Shown here: piece by piece, positions 1 to 6,118 of the stretch | How positions within the stretch are numbered: the first letter of the stretch is position 1 | How the letters are laid out: each line of letters begins with the position of its first letter | Source: Asaia bogorensis | GTDB taxonomy: Bacteria; Pseudomonadota; Alphaproteobacteria; Acetobacterales; Acetobacteraceae | Assembly (NCBI GenBank): GCA_945886995.1 | Contig: CAMCZJ010000039.1 | Location: forward strand, 1-17,488 | DNA: 17,488 bases | Direction of reading: 5' to 3' | The notes under the pieces: model-generated | Told to the model about the DNA's origin: nothing | Databases searched by the model: none | The model's input: only the letters and a program-made list of their open reading frames with translations | Position numbers and translations under genes: made by a program

Positions 1-465
1 ACGGAAGCGGCAGCGCTGACCGCTTGCATGATGGGCGGGCGCTTTGGCCTGATCACCTTCGGCAATGTGGAACCCTACCGCGAATTGATCGCACGCCACG
101 GGCTTTCCGCGCGGCTCGCGGCCTTGGCCGGCTTGGACGCAACCCCGCCCGAGGCGCTGGCCAACCCGGAAGCGGTCGCGGAAAAGCTCCGCTTGGCGGT
201 GGAAGGGCTGGCGGCGCAAGGGGCGGATTCCGTGGTGCTGGCTGGGGCGGCCTTGGCGGGCTTTGACCAGCGCCTGGCAGGCCTGGCGGCGCTGCCACTG
301 TTTGATGGCATTCGCTGCGGGGTGAAGCTGGCGGAAGCGCTGGTGGCGCTCAACCCACCCCAGGCGCAAAGCGGTTCTTACGCCCCCCCGGCGGGGCGTG
401 CCAGCCAGGGTTTGGCCCCGGCTTTGGCGGCGCGCCTGCTTGGGGGCGGCGCGAAGCCTGTCTGA
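1..465 (+). CDS. Asp/Glu/hydantoin racemase family protein, 3' part
   Basis: The reading frame is open from the first base and ends at TGA 463-465, so only the last 154 residues are visible and the true start lies outside the window. The stretch with TACMMGGRFGLITFG followed by a helix-rich part and GADSVVLAGAALAGF resembles the second half of hydantoin and Asp/Glu racemases (Asp_Glu_race fold), which invert amino-acid or hydantoin stereocentres using two cysteines. In classical members the second cysteine lies in a VVLGC-type strand end. Here that strand reads VVLAGAAL, with no cysteine. This may be a non-racemase branch of the family, such as a decarboxylase- or isomerase-like member, or an inactive form. 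The C-terminal tail is rich in Ala, Gly and Pro. The gene converges on bamE. Family assignment is fairly firm; the substrate is unknown. Confidence 0.7.
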   Translation, partial: TEAAALTACMMGGRFGLITFGNVEPYRELIARHGLSARLAALAGLDATPPEALANPEAVAEKLRLAVEGLAAQGADSVVLAGAALAGFDQRLAGLAALPLFDGIRCGVKLAEALVALNPPQAQSGSYAPPAGRASQGLAPALAARLLGGGAKPV

Positions 466-477
466 TGACCTTAGCTG

Positions 478-496
478 AAGGGCTCCTTAGCCCCTT
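478..496. terminator. weak hairpin between convergent genes
   Basis: A 5-bp stem, GGGCT (480-484) with AGCCC (489-493), closes a CCTT loop between the convergent stops of the racemase-family gene and bamE. Flanking A and T residues are few, so as an intrinsic terminator it is weak. The position is right for a bidirectional terminator, but a chance stem is also possible. Confidence 0.25.
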
Positions 497-497
497 A

Positions 498-1001
498 TCA
501 CCGACCCATCCGGGCCGGGTTGTTCATGGTGCTGGTGGCGGTATCGGAAAGGCTCGGGCGGCCAATATTGCCGAATAGGGCCTGCATCATGTTCCGTTCT
601 GTCCCCGGCACGGGTGTTTCCCGTGAAACCATGCCCACATCTTGCCCATCTTCGGGCTTCAATTCGCGGATATCCTGCACCACGCCACGCCGGTCAAAGC
701 TTATCGCCACCACTACTCGGTCGCGCAATTCCAGATAGCGCCCGGGCATCACCTGCGTATTGCCGCTGATATAGTACCAGTTTTCCTCATCAAAGGTGCC
801 ACGCGCCGTGGGTGGGCCAAGCAGCGCCAGCACATCCGCCCTGGTCTGCACCCCCTTGTTGATCTGGGTAAGCCTTTCCGCTTCCACCCGATTGCCGCGT
901 GGCACGGGGGGCGGGGCCAGTCTTTCGCAGGCACCAAGCGCGAGTGCGGCCAGCATTACCAGGGCACTTAACCCGCGCCTAGAACGAAACCCATCAGCCA
1001 T
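498..1001 (-). CDS. bamE: outer membrane assembly lipoprotein BamE (SmpA/OmlA family)
   Basis: This is a 167-residue lipoprotein of the Bam complex, which inserts beta-barrel proteins into the outer membrane. The chosen start (ATG 1001-999) gives a classic lipoprotein signal: MADGFRSRR, a hydrophobic run, then the lipobox LGAC with Cys25 as the lipid-bearing residue. The mature part has the SmpA/OmlA pattern: INKGVQTRADVLALLGPP, then FDEENWYYIS, and a beta-rich segment with VVAISFDRRGVV. The reading frame is open further upstream (ATG at 1034 and 1103). Those starts would lengthen the signal unnaturally, and the outermost falls on the likely -35 box. The gene diverges from the cytochrome bc1 chaperone gene, an arrangement common in alphaproteobacteria. 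The C-terminal tail beyond the conserved domain is typical of alphaproteobacterial forms. Confidence 0.92.
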   Translation of the reverse strand: MADGFRSRRGLSALVMLAALALGACERLAPPPVPRGNRVEAERLTQINKGVQTRADVLALLGPPTARGTFDEENWYYISGNTQVMPGRYLELRDRVVVAISFDRRGVVQDIRELKPEDGQDVGMVSRETPVPGTERNMMQALFGNIGRPSLSDTATSTMNNPARMGR

Positions 1002-1073
1002 GTCGCGGTTCCCAGCCCAAGATGCCCTGTTCATGATTGACCATTCGCCGCTCCGGACCCATGTCCAGGGTCT

Positions 1074-1103
1074 TCGATAGACACCCTGTGCCTTCGGGGT
1101 CAA
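1074..1103 (-). promoter_or_regulatory. putative sigma70-type promoter of bamE
   Basis: On the minus strand, TTGACC (1103-1098) is separated by 18 nt from TATCGA (1079-1074). The -35 box is strong and the -10 weak. Transcription would begin near 1068, about 67 nt before the BamE ATG at 1001, which also argues against the upstream ATG at 1103. Confidence 0.4.
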
Positions 1104-1133
1104 CCGCTGCTTTCTGGCTTTGGAACAGGATCA

Positions 1134-1688
1134 ATGGGTTTGTTCAGCGCCTTCCGCCGCTCACCACATGAAAGGGCGGGCTTCACGCTTTACGGTGCCG
1201 CTGTGGCCACCGCGCGTTCCCCCTATTTCTACGCCGATCTTGCCGTGCGCGATTCGGTGGAAGGCCGGCTTGATCTGATCCATCTCCACGCCGCCCTTCT
1301 GGTGCGCCGCTTGCGGCGAGATGCCGACAAGCGCGGCCCCGCCTTGGCCCAGGCCGTTTTTGACGCGATGTTTTCCGATATGGATGTCAATCTGCGCGAA
1401 ATGGGGGTGAGCGATCTGGTGGTTGGCAAGCGCGTGCGCGGGCTTTGGGAGGCCTTCCATGGCCGCGCCATTGCCTATGAGGCCGCCTTGGAGGCCGGTG
1501 ATCACCCCGCCATGGCCGCTGCCCTTGCCCGCAATGTCTGGCGCGAGGATGAAGCCGGCCCGGCTGCGGAGCGTTTGGCGCGCATTGCCTTTGCCCAGGC
1601 GGAAAACCTGCAATCCCAAGACTTTGTGCAGCTTCTGGCTGGTCAGGCCAGCTTTCTGGCGCCCGAGGCCATCCCCGATGCTGCCTGA
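1134..1688 (+). CDS. ubiquinol-cytochrome c chaperone family protein (CBP3-like)
   Basis: This 184-residue protein belongs to the family of mitochondrial CBP3/UQCC1, which assists assembly of cytochrome b in the bc1 complex. Recognisable family features are the N-terminal YGAAVATARSPYFY region (residues 20-33), the segment around DLIHLHAALLVRRLRR (47-62), and the acidic FSDMDVNLREMGVSDLVVGKRVR region. These are typical of the bacterial members. No signal peptide or membrane segment is visible, so a cytoplasmic, membrane-peripheral role is expected. The start ATG at 1134 has AGGA at 1127-1130, unusually close. It is the first gene of a block that continues with a DUF177 gene overlapping its 3' end by 11 bp. 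In alphaproteobacteria this neighbourhood is conserved. The function in bacteria is inferred from the mitochondrial homologue. Confidence 0.88.
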   Translation: MGLFSAFRRSPHERAGFTLYGAAVATARSPYFYADLAVRDSVEGRLDLIHLHAALLVRRLRRDADKRGPALAQAVFDAMFSDMDVNLREMGVSDLVVGKRVRGLWEAFHGRAIAYEAALEAGDHPAMAAALARNVWREDEAGPAAERLARIAFAQAENLQSQDFVQLLAGQASFLAPEAIPDAA

Positions 1689-2187
1689 ATTCTCCCGCCG
1701 ACAAATCCTGACCGACCCGCCCCAGGCCGGGGTGGAGGATCAGCTGGAGGCAAGCCCCGCGGAATGCGCTGCCCTTGCGAAGCGCTTTGGGATTGAGGCG
1801 CTTGCCCATTTCAGCGCCCGCTTTACCCGCAAACCCTATCCCGGCGGCGGGCTGCTGCTGTCCGGGCGGCTCAATGCGGGGCCAGTCCAGCTTTGCGTGG
1901 TCAGCCTGGAACCGGTCGCCGAGCGTTTGGACAAACCCTTCACCCTGGTTGTGCTGCCCGCCGATGGCGCGCTTTCGGAAGACCCGGATGGGCCGGATGA
2001 AATCCAGGCCGATGCCACCGGCCATTTCGACCTGGGTGAGGCTTTGGCTGAGGAATTGTCACTCTCCCTGAACCCCTATCCGCGCGCCGAAGGCGCAGAT
2101 TTTCCCCCGACGCCGGAGGAAGTCCCCGAAGCCGCGCCGCGCACCCCTTTTGCCAAGCTCGCGGCCCTGCGCGGGGCCAAGGGCTGA
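1678..2187 (+). CDS. YceD/DUF177 family protein
   Basis: This 169-residue protein belongs to the YceD (DUF177) family, whose genes almost always lie just before rpmF. Plant and bacterial members have been linked to 23S rRNA accumulation and ribosome assembly, but the exact role is unsettled. The family signature FDLGEALAEELSLSLNPYPR is at residues 117-136, and a preceding CVVSLEPV segment (73-80) matches the alphaproteobacterial form. The open frame extends upstream to 1423, but that part only shadows the previous gene. ATG 1678 gives the normal family length and overlaps the chaperone stop by 11 bp, suggesting translational coupling. About 98 bp separate it from rpmF, which probably has its own promoter. 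Confidence 0.87.
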   Translation: MLPEFSRRQILTDPPQAGVEDQLEASPAECAALAKRFGIEALAHFSARFTRKPYPGGGLLLSGRLNAGPVQLCVVSLEPVAERLDKPFTLVVLPADGALSEDPDGPDEIQADATGHFDLGEALAEELSLSLNPYPRAEGADFPPTPEEVPEAAPRTPFAKLAALRGAKG

Positions 2188-2203
2188 TTCGGCCCGGCCA
2201 ATG

Positions 2204-2233
2204 CTTGCGCCCCCGGCAAGGGGATGCTATGCG
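2204..2233 (+). promoter_or_regulatory. putative promoter for rpmF-plsX-fabH
   Basis: In the 98-bp gap before rpmF, TTGCGC (2205-2210) lies 17 nt from TATGCG (2228-2233). An alternative reading pairs CTTGCG with GCTATG. Both resemble GC-rich alphaproteobacterial housekeeping promoters. Transcription would start near 2239, leaving a leader of about 47 nt. The boxes are imperfect, so this remains tentative. Confidence 0.35.
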
Positions 2234-2285
2234 CCCGCCCTTGTTCAAATCCACAATTTCGCTTGAGTGAAAGAGACCCGGCGCC

Positions 2286-2486
2286 ATGGCCGTTCCGAAA
2301 AAGAAGACTTCGCCTTCCCGCCGCGGCATGCGTCGCAGCCATGAAGCGCTCAGCAGCTCCGCGCATCATGAATGCGCCAATTGCGGCGAATTGAAGCGCC
2401 CGCATCATGTCTGCTCCCATTGCGGCTATTATGATGGCCGTGAAGTGGTGGCGGCGGATCGCCTGAAGCCGGCCGTCCGGCTCTGA
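2286..2486 (+). CDS. rpmF: 50S ribosomal protein L32
   Basis: This 66-residue protein of the large ribosomal subunit begins with the diagnostic MAVPKKKTSPSRRGMRRSH. It carries a four-cysteine zinc ribbon: Cys30 and Cys33 in CANC, Cys43 and Cys46 in CSHC. It is therefore the zinc-binding (C+) form of L32, not the cysteine-free paralogue that some bacteria make under zinc limitation. The purine-rich GAAAGAGA sequence ahead of the ATG can serve as ribosome-binding site. The gene lies between DUF177 and plsX, the usual arrangement that ties ribosome supply to phospholipid synthesis. The C-terminus (DRLKPAVRL) is slightly extended, as in other alphaproteobacteria. Confidence 0.97.
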   Translation: MAVPKKKTSPSRRGMRRSHEALSSSAHHECANCGELKRPHHVCSHCGYYDGREVVAADRLKPAVRL

Positions 2487-2519
2487 TCCCGCTGAACCCA
2501 GGGCGCCGAGGCTCCCGCA

Positions 2520-3569
2520 GTGGCTGATAGACTGCCCGCTTTCTCCCTGGCGATAGATGCCATGGGTGGGGATGCGGCGCCTGAGGTTGTGCTTGACGGC
2601 CTGGAGCTGGCTGCTGAGCGTCATCCGGGCGCGCGTTTCCTTCTGGTAGGCGATGAGGCGCGGGTTGGTGGCGCCTTGGCACGGCGCAAGCGTGCTGCGC
2701 GCATGTGCAGCCTGCGCCATGCCCCTGACGTGATTTCCGGCGATCTGAAGCCCACTGCGGCGCTGCGCATGCGCGGGTCTTCCATGCGCCTGGCGATTGA
2801 TGCCGTGGCGGCAGGTGAAGCGGCGGGCGTGGTTTCGGCTGGGAATACCGGCGCGCTGATGGCGCTGGCCAAGATTGTCATCAAGACCATGCCGGAGATT
2901 GATCGCCCGGCGCTGGCGGCGATTGGTCCTTCGGCGCGCGGTGATGTCGTGCTGCTTGATCTTGGCGCCAATGTGCAATGTGATGCGCGCAACCTGGTGG
3001 AATTCGCCATCATGGGTGATGCGTTTGCGCGCGTGGCGCTTGGCCTCACCATGCCCAGCATTGGTCTTCTGAATGTGGGTAGCGAGGAATTGAAGGGCGA
3101 TGACCGGGTGCGTGCCGCTGCCGAAATCCTGAGGGATTCGCATGTGGGCGCGCAGTTTCGCGGCTTCATCGAAGGCCATGACATCACGGCTGGCACGGTG
3201 GATGTGGTGGTGACGGATGGCTTTACCGGCAATGTCGCGCTCAAAACCGGCGAAGGCGCGCTGAAGCTCATGCGCGATTTGCTGCGCCAGGTCTTTACCA
3301 GCAGCGTGCCCGCACGGCTTGGCTATTTGCTGGCGCGCCCTGCTTTGGATCGGCTGCGCGAATGGATGGACCCGCGCCGCTATAATGGCGCGATCCTGCT
3401 TGGGTTGAATGGCGTGGTGGTGAAATCCCATGGCGGGACAGATGCGCTTGGCTTCGCCCATGCCGTGGATGTCGCCATGGATATGGTGACGCATGGCTAT
3501 AATGATCGCATCCGGGATGGATTTGACCGGCTGGCTGGCCGCAACAGGCTGGCGCCTTCGCCATCTTGA
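2520..3569 (+). CDS. plsX: phosphate acyltransferase PlsX
   Basis: PlsX converts acyl-ACP and phosphate to acyl-phosphate, the donor for PlsY in the first acylation of glycerol-3-phosphate. The 349-residue product has the N-terminal LAIDAMGGDAAPEVVLDG signature (residues 10-27), the SAGNTGALMA segment near the middle, and the conserved VVTDGFTGNVALKTGEG and LGLNGVVVKSHGG motifs in the C-terminal third. The start is GTG at 2520; no in-frame ATG lies upstream that would preserve the N-terminus, and the next one is inside the AMGGD motif. It follows rpmF by 33 bp and precedes fabH by 14 bp, so the three are probably one transcript feeding fatty-acid and phospholipid synthesis. Expected to be a peripheral membrane enzyme. 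Confidence 0.96.
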   Translation: MADRLPAFSLAIDAMGGDAAPEVVLDGLELAAERHPGARFLLVGDEARVGGALARRKRAARMCSLRHAPDVISGDLKPTAALRMRGSSMRLAIDAVAAGEAAGVVSAGNTGALMALAKIVIKTMPEIDRPALAAIGPSARGDVVLLDLGANVQCDARNLVEFAIMGDAFARVALGLTMPSIGLLNVGSEELKGDDRVRAAAEILRDSHVGAQFRGFIEGHDITAGTVDVVVTDGFTGNVALKTGEGALKLMRDLLRQVFTSSVPARLGYLLARPALDRLREWMDPRRYNGAILLGLNGVVVKSHGGTDALGFAHAVDVAMDMVTHGYNDRIRDGFDRLAGRNRLAPSPS

Positions 3570-3583
3570 TGTAGCTTAGCGCC

Positions 3584-4564
3584 ATGGTCATGCGTGCGTT
3601 GATCGCCGGTTGCGGCGGCTACCTTCCCCCTTTGCGGCTTTCCAATGATGAATTGGCAGCGCGCCACGGGCTTGAAACCTCTGACGCGTGGATTCAGGAA
3701 CGCACGGGCATCAAGTTCCGCCATATTGCCGCGCCGGATGAAGCGGCTTCTGATCTGGCCGCCGCTGCCGCGCGCGCTGCCTTGGATGATGCTGGCGTGC
3801 CGGCGGCGCAAGTGGATGGCATTATCGTTGCCACCACCACGCCGGATTCAGGCTTTCCCGCGACTGCCGCGCGCGTTCAGGCCAAGATCGGCGCGGGCGC
3901 TGGCTTTGCCTTTGACATCACCGCGGCCTGTACCGGGTTCATCTATGGGCTTTCAGTCGCTGAAGCGATGATGCGTGCGGGCCATGCCCGCCATGTGCTG
4001 GTGATTGGCGCCGAGGTCTATACCCGCATCGTGGATTGGACCGATCGCGGCACTTGCGTGCTATTTGGCGATGGCGCCGGGGCCGTGCTGCTGAGTGCCG
4101 GAGAGGGCGCCGGCACCAATAAGGATCGCGGCCTGCTTTCAACGCATTTGCATGCCGATGGCCGGCATGGGGATATCCTTGCGGTCGAAGGCGGCCCTGG
4201 TTCCACCGGCGGCACCGGCCTTTTGCGTATGGCGGGCAAGGAAGTTTTCCGCCACGCTGTCTCCAAATTGGCGGCGGTGGTGGATCAGGCGTTGGCCGCC
4301 AATGGGCTGATGCATGCCGATATTGATTGGCTGGTGCCGCATCAGGCGAATCTCCGCATCATTGAAGCCATGGGCAAGAAATTGAACCTGCAACCGGGGC
4401 GTGTGGTGGTGACAGTTGATCGCCATGCCAATACCTCGGCCGCTTCCATCCCGCTGGCACTGGCTGAAGCGCGGGGCGATGGCCGGATCAAGAATGGTGA
4501 TCTGGTGGTGATGGAAGCCATTGGCGGAGGGCTGACCTGGGGGTCCGCCATTGCACGTTTCTGA
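3584..4564 (+). CDS. fabH: beta-ketoacyl-ACP synthase III
   Basis: FabH condenses acetyl-CoA with malonyl-ACP to start fatty-acid synthesis. The 326-residue thiolase-fold protein shows the full catalytic triad: Cys116 in DITAACTGFIYGL, His253 in VPHQANLRII, and Asn283 in RHANTSAASIP. The glycine-rich GDGAGAVLL segment and the C-terminal EAIGGGLTWGSA motif are also in place, so the enzyme should be active. Two ATGs lie near the start (3584 and 3590). The first was chosen, but the second would remove only two residues. No strong Shine-Dalgarno sequence is visible, which fits read-through translation from plsX 14 bp upstream. An 80-bp gap with a likely promoter separates it from ihfA. Confidence 0.96.
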   Translation: MVMRALIAGCGGYLPPLRLSNDELAARHGLETSDAWIQERTGIKFRHIAAPDEAASDLAAAAARAALDDAGVPAAQVDGIIVATTTPDSGFPATAARVQAKIGAGAGFAFDITAACTGFIYGLSVAEAMMRAGHARHVLVIGAEVYTRIVDWTDRGTCVLFGDGAGAVLLSAGEGAGTNKDRGLLSTHLHADGRHGDILAVEGGPGSTGGTGLLRMAGKEVFRHAVSKLAAVVDQALAANGLMHADIDWLVPHQANLRIIEAMGKKLNLQPGRVVVTVDRHANTSAASIPLALAEARGDGRIKNGDLVVMEAIGGGLTWGSAIARF

Positions 4565-4583
4565 GAATTCACGCTCTGAGTGG

Positions 4584-4612
4584 TTGACGTCGCCGCGGGA
4601 AGCCGGTTTGCT
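4584..4612 (+). promoter_or_regulatory. putative promoter for ihfA
   Basis: TTGACG (4584-4589) is followed after 17 nt by TTTGCT (4607-4612), within the 80-bp gap between fabH and ihfA. The -35 box matches the consensus at five of six bases; the -10 box is weak. The leader to the ihfA ATG would be about 25 nt. Confidence 0.4.
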
Positions 4613-4644
4613 TTAGTCAACAGGGACAAATTGGGACTGAAACG

Positions 4645-4950
4645 ATGGAAACCATCACCCGGGCCAATCTGGCCGAGGCGATTTACGCGCAAGTTGGGCT
4701 TTCACGAAATGAAAGCGCCGATCTGTTGGAAAATGTGCTGGAACGTATTTCCGCCGTGCTGGAAGCTGGTGACTCCGTGAAGATTTCTTCCTTCGGCACT
4801 TTCCTGGTGCGCCAGAAAGGCCAGCGCATTGGCCGCAACCCGAAGACCGGCGTTGAAGTACCGATCCTGCCACGCAAGGTGCTTTCCTTTCGCCCGTCAC
4901 AGGTATTGAAGGCGCGAATCAACAATGAAGATGTGGAAGACGAAGCATGA
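4645..4950 (+). CDS. ihfA: integration host factor subunit alpha
   Basis: IhfA pairs with IhfB to form a sequence-specific DNA-bending protein that shapes the nucleoid and assists transcription, recombination and replication. The 101-residue product has the HU/IHF fold: helices at residues 5-40, then VKISSFGTFLVRQK, and the DNA-clamping arm RIGRNPKTGVEVPI. Pro66 in RNPKTG corresponds to the proline that intercalates into DNA. The initial METITRANLAEAIY is typical of alpha rather than beta subunits. A GGGA stretch upstream of the ATG can act as ribosome-binding site. Its stop codon overlaps the MerR-like start by ATGA, so the two are very likely co-translated. Confidence 0.96.
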   Translation: METITRANLAEAIYAQVGLSRNESADLLENVLERISAVLEAGDSVKISSFGTFLVRQKGQRIGRNPKTGVEVPILPRKVLSFRPSQVLKARINNEDVEDEA

Positions 4951-5366
4951 GCGAGGCTGATGATGCGGATGGCAAAGGGCGCCCGCGCAAGGCACCAACC
5001 GCGTTTCGCACCATCAGTGAAGTCGCCGATGATTTGAATATTCCGCAGCATGTTTTGCGTTTTTGGGAAAGCAAGTTTCCACAATTGAAGCCACTGAAGC
5101 GCGGCGGTGGCCGGCGCTATTACCGGCCTGAGGATATCACGCTGCTGAAGCGCGTGGGTGATCTGCTCTATAATCAAGGCTATACCATCAAGGGCGTGCA
5201 GCGGCTGTTGCGCGATGGCGCTGATGAGGGGCCGGGCCCCGTGGCGCTGGAATTGCCTTTGGGTGATCCGCCACCTGCCGCCGAGGCGCCGGAGGCTTTG
5301 GCGCTGAAGGCTGCGCTGGCCGAGCTTGAGGATATCGCGCGCGCGCTGCACCGGCTGGCGGCTTAG
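4947..5366 (+). CDS. MerR-family transcriptional regulator
   Basis: This 139-residue protein has a MerR-type winged-helix DNA-binding domain at about residues 20-90: RTISEVADDLNI (helix-turn-helix), VLRFWESKFPQL, the wing RGGGRRYYRPEDI, and LLYNQGYTIKGVQRLL. The remaining C-terminal part is Pro- and Ala-rich with a short helix and lacks cysteines or any recognisable effector-binding domain. It is therefore probably not a metal or drug sensor. It overlaps ihfA by ATGA, and this ihfA-merR pair is conserved in alphaproteobacteria ahead of a tRNA-Pro gene. The target genes are unknown; coupling to ihfA suggests a role in global or nucleoid-linked control, but that is inference. Confidence 0.9.
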   Translation: MSEADDADGKGRPRKAPTAFRTISEVADDLNIPQHVLRFWESKFPQLKPLKRGGGRRYYRPEDITLLKRVGDLLYNQGYTIKGVQRLLRDGADEGPGPVALELPLGDPPPAAEAPEALALKAALAELEDIARALHRLAA

Positions 5367-5402
5367 CGTTTTAGAGCATCTGCCCGGATCATCTCGTAAG
5401 GG

Positions 5403-5430
5403 TTGGCAATCCGGAAACGAGGGTGCTAAG
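5403..5430 (+). promoter_or_regulatory. putative promoter of tRNA-Pro
   Basis: TTGGCA (5403-5408) and GCTAAG (5425-5430) are spaced by 16 nt and lie just ahead of the tRNA, giving a leader of only a few bases, as is common for bacterial tRNA genes. The inverted pair CCGGAT (5384-5389) / ATCCGG (5409-5414) straddles the -35 box; its meaning is unclear. Confidence 0.4.
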
Positions 5431-5441
5431 CAACACCAAGT

Positions 5442-5518
5442 CGGAGCGTAGCGCAGCCTGGTAGCGCATCAGTCTGGGGGACTGGGGGTCGTGGGTTCGA
5501 ATCCCGCCGCTCCGACCA
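5442..5518 (+). tRNA. tRNA-Pro (anticodon GGG)
   Basis: A complete 77-nt cloverleaf can be folded by eye. The acceptor stem is CGGAGCG (5442-5448) with CGCTCCG (5508-5514). The D stem is GCGC/GCGC. The anticodon stem is TCAGT (5469-5473) with ACTGG (5481-5485). The 7-nt loop CTGGGGG holds anticodon GGG at 5476-5478. The T arm is GTGGG-TTCGAAT-CCCGC. Discriminator A5515 and an encoded CCA (5516-5518) complete it. It reads CCC and CCU proline codons. Confidence 0.97.
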
Positions 5519-5548
5519 TTTCCACAAACATGGCAGCCGAGTTTTTTG

Positions 5549-6118
5549 TCAGCGCATCGGCCAAAGCTGCGACCAGCTATTGGCAGTGCCATCACGCATC
5601 CAGGCGCAGCTAGCCGAGCCTTCGCAGAAGCGCGTGAAATCGCTGGCGGCATTGGCGCTTCGTTCCCCCATGATTTCCTGCACGCCAGCCCAGGCCTGCT
5701 GCATATGCGCGCTGGCGCTTTCCATCATGCCCTTTGCAGCATCAGCCTGACGCCGCGCAGCAGACCAGAGATCCTGCGCCACATTCTCGGCCGCTGCTGC
5801 GGCGTGGGGTGCCAGTGCCTCACCCAACGCGCAGAGGGCGCGCTGTTCCGCACTTGGCGGATGGCCCAATACGGCATCCGCAAGCGCATCCCACGCACGG
5901 CCTGACCCCAGCATCAGCGAAACTGCCGCCCCGCCCGCTTGGCCCAGTAAGCAGCCATAGCCCATGCGCACTTCGGGGGCGGGGTGTTTCGGCACCAGAG
6001 ACGCTGCAATCATGGCGTCAGGCAGTTTCGGGTTTGGTTTCGCAGGTTCCGATGCGCGCGCTGCAATGGGGGCCATCAGCAGCGCCAGCAAAGCCGCGCC
6101 AGATGCCAGCCTTCTCAT
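5549..6118 (-). CDS. exported protein of unknown function
   Basis: I do not recognise this 189-residue protein. Its N-terminus is a Sec-type signal: MRRLASGAALLALLMAPIAARAS, with likely cleavage after the ARA near residue 22. The mature part has a Gly-rich hydrophobic stretch (residues 53-72), a long Ala-rich helical region (about 90-150), and four cysteines at 56, 96, 165 and 171. The last two form a CEGSASC loop, and disulfide pairing in the periplasm is plausible. Its ATG overlaps the stop of the binding-protein gene upstream by ATGA, so it is almost certainly co-translated with it and may act in the same process. No lipobox is present. It converges on the tRNA-Pro gene, with about 30 bp between them. 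Confidence 0.75.
   Translation of the reverse strand: MRRLASGAALLALLMAPIAARASEPAKPNPKLPDAMIAASLVPKHPAPEVRMGYGCLLGQAGGAAVSLMLGSGRAWDALADAVLGHPPSAEQRALCALGEALAPHAAAAAENVAQDLWSAARRQADAAKGMMESASAHMQQAWAGVQEIMGERSANAASDFTRFCEGSASCAWMRDGTANSWSQLWPMR

Noticed and set aside
2076..3494. A 472-codon minus-strand open frame opposite rpmF and plsX
   Set aside because: It is antisense to clear rpmF and plsX motifs, its composition is rich in His, Arg and Ala as expected for a GC-rich shadow frame, and it shows no recognisable domain.
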